Positions 56,333-64,000 of a stretch of DNA of 64,000 bases are shown here, one piece after another (position 1 is the first letter of the stretch; each line of letters starts with the position of its first letter). Below the pieces are notes generated by a model. It saw nothing but the letters and a program-made list of their open reading frames with translations. It did not search any database and was not told where the DNA came from. Position numbers and translations under genes: made by a program. The stretch comes from Gymnopus androsaceus JB14 (taxonomy: Eukaryota; Basidiomycota; Agaricomycetes; Agaricales; Omphalotaceae): positions 248,001 through 312,000 of the forward strand of contig ML769404.1 of assembly GCA_009733575.1 (NCBI GenBank), read 5' to 3'.

Positions 56333-56973
56333 CTCAAGATGAACGGTAGGAGGAAAGGAAGAAAGAACGCGTAAACTAACTTTATGGCGAACATGAGGCG
56401 CTGCGGACCTGCGGTCAAGCTGCGGTGTTGAATAGAGTTAGACGCGCGTCAAAATCCAACGAGATGCTCGAAGTATTTCGATTGGCAAAGACTGGTAATG
56501 TAGAACGGATTCCGAAGGAGAAAATACACTAATGGAGGTGACCATGACGGTAACAAGTTAACTGGCGCGTCTTGTGGGCGGTTAAAATATGAGGTTAAAT
56601 TAATTAGGCAAGACAGAGATTGGCTTTAGAATACAGGAATCTTTAGAATACAGGAATACTATGGTGGGAAGCTTACTGATAATGAAGACCGAGTACCATC
56701 TCATTCCCAGAATCCATAAAAGCTGCTTAAAGATACATCACAAGTTGAGCAATGAGTGTATGTATAAGTAATGCGATGGCGAGATGAATGATATTGTATC
56801 AGAATACTACAGTGGTGGGTGATGTCGACGCTACTAATAAATAATATAAAAAACATGCCACAAATAGATACAACAGTGTCCAAGTTCGTGCGTTAAGCTT
56901 TTCCGTAGTAAAGTCGTGAGGTGAATAAATAACATAAAGATCGCAGGCGCGGAACGTAGTCCCTGAGACGTCT
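56333..56973. other. Intergenic stretch
   Basis: Between the helicase start and the DUF6593 gene end. AT-rich from 56580 to 56900. Nothing recognised. Confidence 0.5.
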
Positions 56974-57770
56974 AGTCGATGTTACGCCCGCACTGCATTA
57001 CCACAGTGGCGATGATACAAGCGTCGAGTAAGCCAAGCTGAATCGCCTGATTGGTCAAGTCAAGCGTGATCGTACCGTGTCCCCGAGAGATTCTGGCGAG
57101 AAACACAGGGTTTGAGCCTGCAGAGTGCATCTAAAAGAACATTTATTTAAATCCTCGGCAGCAAGGAATTTATTCAAGCGACTTACATTAATGTAGCGGT
57201 CCTGCGGTGCCCACGTATATCGGGCATTTTGGAATTGCATACTTCGAGCTCTGTTACCGAGTTTAGTCCCCGCGAGAACAACTGAAGGATATGTGGTATT
57301 TTTCACTTACCTCTCATCCGAATTCAAATGCAACCAGTCTCTAATGGGATACTTGGACATTACATCACGTATTTCGACAAGAGGTTGTCGTTGCCATTCG
57401 ACAAGGGCACAACTCCTTGAGCCTCCGGAAGCCTGGATTTTTTGAAAAAGCGTATACATAGGATTGTGGGGGTCGGTTACAACGTGAAGGTACCTCTCCT
57501 GATCAGGGCCAATGACAGTGCAGTTTAGGATGTCTGCTTCCGTCAAGTCAACTAAAATACGTGAACGTCAAAGTGGAAGGTTTACCTGGGTTGTAAGATG
57601 TGATGTAAAAAGTGATGAGATTGGTTGGAGGTGGTGGCTGCCAGTATGGGAGAGCACCGAGCGTTGACGGTTCAAAACCATTGTTATCCCATAATGCAGA
57701 GCTATGTCTTTGGCCTGCCTGAGGCCATCCAGAGAATGGGTTATGAGAAAGATCCAGAATGTAGTGTGAA
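56974..57770 (-). CDS. DUF6593-type protein
   Basis: A basidiomycete-restricted family of unknown function, about 210 residues. Exons encode PFSGWPQAGQRHSSALWDNN, ALPYWQPPPPTNLITFYITS, DLTEADILNCTVIGPDQERY, CALVEWQRQPLVEI, QNARYTWAPQDRYIN and SAGSNPVFLARISRGHGTIT, stopping at 56974 (CGRNID). Introns near 57548-57578, 57244-57304 and 57126-57185 keep frame. I see no ATG in the expected place: the family-like start would be just before NPFSGW, where the codon is CAT. A start in an upstream exon or a lost start are both possible, so the 5' limit is approximate. Confidence 0.7.
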
Positions 57771-57879
57771 GAAAAAAGCGAAGAGGAAGAATATAAAAAA
57801 CGATAGCGACGATGCACCCAGCGAAGAGAAGGAAGGAATGAAAGTGGGCTTATTGAAGAAATCCAAAATCAAATAGAAG

Positions 57880-58922
57880 AGAGAAGAAAGGTGAATTGAA
57901 GCTACATGTCTAAAGCTGGCCTCATATAGTTGCTGGCGTTGAGCATTTCAGCAAGCGACCACTGGCCCGGGAGTCTTTGTGAGTCAACGAATGTTTCGTT
58001 TGAAGCGCATTGGGCGGCGGAATGAGAAGAGTAAAGCCTACTCTGTATCGATGGAGCTGCTCCTAGAGGCGCGGTTTAGATGAGAACACGTCAATAAGTC
58101 AATATCGCATTCGGAGTGGCAAATTGTAGCAATGTACGCAAAATAACAAGTTGAACACCGTCGAACCAGAGGATTGCATACGAATAAACTCACCACTGGA
58201 GAAGGATGATTGATAGATTCTTCACCCAACCGATGCTGAAACTTTCAAACATTGGAGACTACAGCCCCACCGTTCTTATTAATTGGCAAAGTCAGTATAG
58301 CAAGTTCATGGGTATGACGGGGAAGGCCTAGACTCGCGACCAATCCCACCTACGTAATTTATTTGGTGTAAACAACCAAATCCGTTTGTTTGTACCATAA
58401 ACAAAGGAAATTCCTACGCTACGGATCCTTCGGTCCGAGATGGCTGTGCCATAGTTTCAAATAGAAACGGATGGTCACGAGCCTAGGGAAGGCCTGGGGA
58501 AACCTGAAGCTTCGGCTATACAGAAATCTTACAGAGTTGACAGGAGGCCCGTAACGCAGGATATAACCAATAGGCGGGCGAGCGAGGCCGATTTTCTCAC
58601 AAGCTTCCGACGTCGCGGGTGCAGTGCTCACTGCTTCGCTGTGTTCAGGTGAATTGTTCTCGTTAGCAAGTTTATCAATCCTTAACAAAGGAATTAACTT
58701 AACAGGGAAACTACAACACTCTTACACGGTCAATACGAGGTTCGAATGCAAAAGAGACGTGCAATGTTACTACAGCTAGGGACATATTGGACAAAAAATG
58801 TATACAAGTACACCAACACTACATCCCAGGACAAGGGAGAGAGCCGTCAAATGTCTTGGCTACATAGCATATCTGAACAAAGAGTCATGTTAGCGGGTCT
58901 CAAGAAAGAGGATAGGATATAA
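57880..58922. other. Gene-poor stretch
   Basis: A minus-strand open stretch at 58419-58688 is not protein-like enough to call. Short repeated words (caaccaaatccg, accataaacaaagg) near 58370 carry no clear meaning. Confidence 0.4.
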
Positions 58923-59584
<662 letters not shown>

Positions 59585-60519
59585 TGATGATTAGACTAAT
59601 ACGGCGTACAAACTAGAAAAATTAGGCATAATCGCAGGAGATCAGGATGACGATGAGAAGAAGGACATCGATGGGAAATTTGAGGCAAAAAGAGAATGAT
59701 ATCGTTCGTGAGCTTCATACGAACCATGGAGTGGAATCATTCACTCACAATGTAACAGAGAAGAAAAAAGTGCGTCCAACGACCTGGTGGTGAGGGGATA
59801 AGCTGTGTGGTAACGGAGTTGGGCCTTGTTATTACTGTTTGTGCACGGGGACAGCGCTTGCTTTATAAGATAAGGCGCTAAGAAAGTGACTCAATTTCTC
59901 GCTCTTTTCGCTCTTCCGTTGCGCTTCCTGGTACTTGCTCCGAGCATTAAAATTTGCATAGTAGACGCTTCCTCAATACATTTATATAGGCTACGGTTGC
60001 GCAAGCAAGTAATCTCGAATCAAGGTCTGCAAGATTGGATGCATTCGGTGTCACATTGTTCTACAACATTCTGGAAATAAATATAAAAGGGAAGGACGAC
60101 ATTTATATATTTAGAGGCATAGTAATCAGAATGTAATGTTCAAACATCCTTTTAAAACAATAAAAGCAATCCGATGTGAAGGGGAGGAAACTCTACTCCT
60201 CACTTTTGCCCTTGTCTCACAGATCGGCTTAAGATGTCAACGCTAGAATAACTTGAGCTGTAATCGATTTTTGAGAGTGAAAGTTGTGGATTTGATGGGT
60301 CGTCCGACCGGCAACAAGGTTTTGAGAAACTTCGAGTATTGTATCGTAGAGAATTTGCGTTCCGGGAGGGGTCGTAATCTATGTGAATCTATGTGAAGCT
60401 TGAACAGATCGTTGCTGTAGATGTACAGTACTAGTCACTGGCCAGGAAGAAGAGTTATTACGCTTTGACCGCCTGATATTACTAATACTTATCTTTTTCC
60501 TTCCTACTTCCACTGCGAA
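59585..60519. other. Divergent intergenic region
   Basis: The 5' regions of the E2 and riboflavin kinase genes. No other gene seen. The long spacing suggests untranslated leader exons. Confidence 0.45.
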
Positions 60520-61224
60520 ATGGTATTCGAGTCAACACCACCTGAAATCTCCATTCCCCAATCATTATCTTCCACTCGCCCCCTTATCGTTGGCCCTCCG
60601 AGTCCCTCTTTACCTTATCCTATCCGCCTACAGGGTCCCGTTATGCGTGGTTTCGGCCGAGGAGGAAAAGATCTTGGCTGTCCAACCGCGAATTTACCAG
60701 ATGACGCAGTGGATGGGATGCTATTAGACGGTGTTAAGAACTCCAAGAACAGTACGGACCGTGTTCCAGAAGGGAAGGATGGTGTAGGAACTGGAGTTTA
60801 TTATGGTTATGCCAGAGTTTATCCTCCGGAATCAGCAGGAAGCGAGGCGGAAGCAAGTAGGTTTAAAGAAGAAGACAAAGTCGTGTTACCTATGGTTATG
60901 AGTCTCGGATGGAATCCATTTTATAAAAACGAGAGGCTCACGGCGGAAATCCACATTTTACATTCCTTTGCATCCGATTTTTATGGATACCAAATGAAGG
61001 CTCTCGTCCTGGGTTATATCCGTCCCGAGCTGGATTATACCACTAGAGGTGATTAACTCTGCGTCTATCTCTTGATTCATACTGATATGTACGTACAATC
61101 GTATTCAGAGGGTCTTATCCAAGACATCAACACCGATAAACGCGTCGCGCTCAACTGTCTCGATAGACCAGGTTATAGCGTTTTTGCTGGGGACGAGTTT
61201 TTCGATTCCATACCCACAGCATGA
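60520..61224 (+). CDS. FMN1: Riboflavin kinase
   Basis: Phosphorylates riboflavin to FMN with ATP. Motifs: PYPIRLQGPVMRGFGRGGKD, LGCPTANL (nucleotide and flavin loop), GTGVYYGYARV, MVMSLGWNPFYKNERLTAEI with the catalytic glutamate, and FYGYQMKALVLGYIRPE. One intron (about 61049-61110) joins TTR to EGLIQDINTDKRVALN. Stop TGA at 61222-61224. About 215 residues, slightly long because of an insertion around residues 70-115 rich in charged residues. The ATG at 60520 is the first in frame. It supplies FMN, from which FAD used by flavoenzymes is made. Confidence 0.93.
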
Positions 61225-61838
61225 GGGAAATGCTTAGATTAGAGGTTTACCGAATATTGGGTGCTATAGATTCAAGTATGTACTGTATGCTTGCTGTTTG
61301 GGTTTACACGGGGATTTCCATCGATTGGAATGAATTATCGAAGCAGCTAAATTACTACGAAGAACTACTTACTACAAGAAAGTCACTGTAGAATAACCTT
61401 CTCTTTCTGGGGGGGTCTGTGATTTCAGAACGGACCATCGAATTGCAGATGGAACTGGGTCGTCCTTTAATTATAACCTAGATTGGGACCATTACATCCA
61501 TCAGCCCGGTGCTGCAACAAGGCCGGTAATTAATAATTCATGAATGCAATGTGACAGCTGGAATAGTATCGCTTCTTCGCACTGCAAACTGCTATATTGA
61601 GAATGAGGGTGGCCGCGAGTTAAAGTGGGAGGGAGGAGATCAACCCTAGAGACTTCGCGGAGATCCATAAACTGGATTTCGTTGGTTACGGGCCCGGAGG
61701 AGTAAGCGCAGCATTGAGAACATTTTAGCTGGATCGTTCTGAATTGTACATTCTATATGGTGATATATTAGGAGTGTGCATGAACGGAGAAAGCAGGATA
61801 AGAAGTATTCACACGCTTGTTTCTTGGATCTGTCTATC
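61225..61838. other. Intergenic stretch
   Basis: No gene recognised. A run of seven G lies at about 61409-61415. Confidence 0.45.
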
Positions 61839-62918
61839 ATGTCGTCGAAAGGGAAGGAAAAGGAACCAGCCCCCATTCCCCCTCTTCCCAATCCTGCGAC
61901 TGGAAGCGCAAACCCAGCAGCTTCTTTGTCTGCTCTTTGGGCCTATATTACTCCTGCATTGCACCACATTATGAAGAGCCCGACGAACAACACTTCTAAA
62001 GCTCCGGCCATCGAGGTGGATTTTTATGCAGGTGTTCATTCAGCCTGCTACAACTAGTAAGGTAGCTGTCTTCTTCCATTGAAAAATATCCAATTCATTA
62101 TTTTCAGTATCACTTCTCAGACCGAAGCGTATAATTCTTCCCCTCGCAAGCCGGACGAAGTTCCCATCAGTGGAACAGATCTTTACGACCAGCTCGACAA
62201 ATACTTTGCCGATGCTGCCCGAGAGCTTTTGCTTGGTGCTCCTCAGGATGATTCCGACCTCATCCATTATATCATTCCCTGTTTTAACCGCTATTCTGCG
62301 GGTGCGAGTTCCGTCAATCGCTTGCTCAACTATGTTAATAGGGTAAGGTCGTTACTACCGTTGCGTGAAATATTCATATTCATCCCTTATAAGGCATATA
62401 TTAAACGTGCGGTTGACGAAGATAAAGGTTGGCTCACAATCAGCGATGTCCTTGAACATGTTGCAAAGACGGCCAAGGTCACCGACACCCGAGAGCAATT
62501 GGCCAAGAAACTCCGGGAGAAAAGGACTGATGAGTTGAAAAAGTGGGCTACCGCGTCTGGGGAATTGGCGGATGCCGAAGCTTGTGCAGAAGCTGCGAGC
62601 CCTGTTGACCGTATAGTCCATATCAGCGCTCTCGCTCATCGTCGTTTTCGTTTGGAGTTTATTGATCCTTTACTTGCAGTCCCCAAGTTTAAAAAAGGGA
62701 CCAAGGTCAAGAACAAGATACCCAAGTCAAAGGGTTCGGGACCTCCTCCTGGCCCCAAGGGTCGTTTGGCGAGGATGGTCAAGGAATTACTAGAATCTCC
62801 AAACATTGGAGAGGAAGACCGAGTTAGACAGGCGTCTGAGCTTGCGACAATGCTGAGAAGATGTGGGATACGTCCTGACCATCCTCTTCGAAAGAAGCTT
62901 GCAAAATATCAGAGCTAA
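61839..62918 (+). CDS. Truncated cullin-like protein (N-terminal cullin repeats only)
   Basis: About 310 residues. After a proline-rich start (MSSKGKEKEPAPIPPLPNP) the text follows the first cullin repeats: ALWAYITPALHHIMKS, IEVDFYAGVHSACYNYITSQ, SGTDLYDQLDKYFADAAREL, then CFNRYSAGASSVNRLLNYVN and KRAVDEDKGW, matching the Cul1/Cdc53 order. There is no cullin-homology (Rbx1-binding) domain and no neddylation site; the protein ends with a basic region (KFKKGTKVKNKIPKSKGSG) and a short helical tail. Introns: about 62057-62107 and 62343-62391. The N-terminal repeats are where Skp1/F-box modules dock, so it could compete with a full cullin; this is inference. Frame fully open, stop at 62918. Confidence 0.75.
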
Positions 62919-63060
62919 GTAGCGTCCGGATTTATTTACATTTTTGGATATACAACCTCTCAATGTGTATTTATTTATGAATCAATTTCATTGTGATACA
63001 GCGTACATTCATCCAACAAATATGAACTAATCGTGCATAGTCCGTAACTAAATTTATTTA

Positions 63061-64000
63061 CTACATCGCTTCCAAGACCTTCAAATGCGCAATTCCACAA
63101 GCACCAATCTGCCAATCCTTCACCAGGCGATACTTTCTCGGGTCTTGGCATCCAGAGACTGCGCATATCGCGGGTGGGCGTGATTCTGGCAATGGTGGAG
63201 GCGCAACTTCGTTAGACGAAGGGAGGAAGGCAGCAGGGACGGCCAGGTAGATGCGCATTTGCTTTTCTTGTACAGGAACGGCGGAAGCTGCATCACGTAG
63301 AGCAACTTGCGAAGAGGCAGATGGTTCGATTTCCATGGCGTCGCTGGGCTCTACCGGCGGTTGAATGTCTGCCATATCCACATCTCCTTTAGCGCCATCC
63401 TTTTCTCCGTGCTGTGATACAGCTGCACTCGTTTCAGCCGGGGCAACGTAGGTCGTTGAAACCCATCGGAACATAGGTACAACAGGCCCTTGAGTATTTT
63501 TCGAGAGATCACTGCCTCCAACACTTTCCTCAACGACGTTCTCTTCTTCTTGTTCTACCTGATCTTCACCCTCCTCTGCGTTACCTTCCGCACCTTGCCC
63601 ATCGACGTCCATAGCATCGTTTTCTTGTGCATCTCCACCTCCTTCATCAGGCTTAGGGCGTCTGGATGCCACAGATCCTACGACAGCACGTCTTCCTCTT
63701 CGAGGCGGTGCCCCCGGGGAGTCATGGTGCATTTTATATGATCCAGTTCCTGGAACATCTGGTTTTGTCGTAGGAGTAGAATGACCTGTAGCTTGAGAGG
63801 GACCTCCTCCACGCTTCCCCCGTGGGCGGCTTTGTTTTTTGAGGAGACGGTTAATGGTCTCGAGCTGGCAGACAATTAGTCCAAGTCAATAATGATGGTC
63901 TTGTAATGCATACCTTTTCATCCTCGAGCTTTTTCTCGGAAAGGTTCTTGCGTTTCCTCGCGTTTTCCTCTCTACGGAGTGCGAGCTCGGTTTCGTTGAG
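63061..64000 (-). CDS. IES2: INO80 complex subunit Ies2-like (PAPA-1 domain), 5' end outside window
   Basis: A chromatin-remodelling subunit that stimulates the INO80 ATPase. The visible exons, 63914-64000 (continuing beyond the window) and 63061-63864, are separated by a 49-nt intron. They encode NETELALRREENARKRKNLS, EKKLEDEK and LETINRLLKKQ (PAPA-1 signature), a basic PPRRGRRAVVGSVASRRPK, an acidic middle (AEEGEDQVEQEEENVVEE), MFRWVSTTYV, and the terminal zf-HIT-like CAVSGCQDPRKYRLVKDWQI, CGIAHLKVLEAM. Stop at 63061. The remainder of the N-terminus lies past base 64000. Confidence 0.85.

Noticed and set aside
58419..58688. Minus-strand ORF of 89 codons
   Set aside because: No ATG-supported homologous-looking segment or splice context. 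Treated as chance.

Overview
This is nuclear DNA of a filamentous basidiomycete, most likely an Agaricomycete. Genes are packed on both strands and broken by many 45-60 nt GT-AG introns, and the families present are typical of mushrooms: F-box proteins with an N-terminal CxxC and coiled coil, an alpha-type protein kinase with zinc-finger-like N-terminus, an rve-type integrase-like protein, DUF6593, a DDX60/Ski2-like helicase and a GMC oxidoreductase. No phage, plasmid, operon or CRISPR signal was seen. The species is not identifiable from the sequence alone.

Layout. 1-1929: 3' part of a leucine-rich hypothetical gene. 2205-4095 and 10227-12186: two copies of a ~1.9 kb segment, each carrying a WRN-like 3'-5' exonuclease gene whose tail is a 21-bp minisatellite plus an RGG-rich end; each copy is broken in a different place. 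Between them lie a damaged GMC oxidoreductase (5039-7610) and an intact F-box gene (7990-9663). 12201-12696 is a MITE-like Tc1/mariner deletion derivative directly upstream of a RING-finger gene. 13820-22956 holds accessory metabolism: N6-methyl-AMP/adenosine deaminase-like protein and aldo-keto reductase (divergent pair), cyanamide hydratase, sugar transporter, FAD monooxygenase. 22957-30411 is gene-poor apart from an alpha-kinase gene and an integrase-like gene, enclosed by a perfect 30-bp inverted repeat. 31714-39560 carries a secreted protein, mitochondrial malate dehydrogenase (with a 6-nt microexon), a broken SRP14 fragment split by a hAT-like MITE, and an aquaporin. 40831-64000 is a housekeeping block: SRP14 and SPC25 (divergent pair), NUP96, an F-box protein, a DDX60-like helicase, DUF6593, UBC4-type E2, riboflavin kinase, a truncated cullin-like gene and IES2.

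Two themes run through the window. First, local copy-and-decay: exonuclease, SRP14 and NUP96 each have a nearby partial or broken copy. Second, single-base frameshifts, several in homopolymer runs, interrupt genes that are otherwise well conserved (RING, aquaporin, NUP96, F-box, GMC); these may be real or may be assembly errors, so every pseudogene call here carries that caveat. Ubiquitin-system genes are numerous (two F-box proteins, RING, E2, truncated cullin), but they are spread over 55 kb and no functional cluster is implied. All exon boundaries were read by eye from splice signals and frame continuity.
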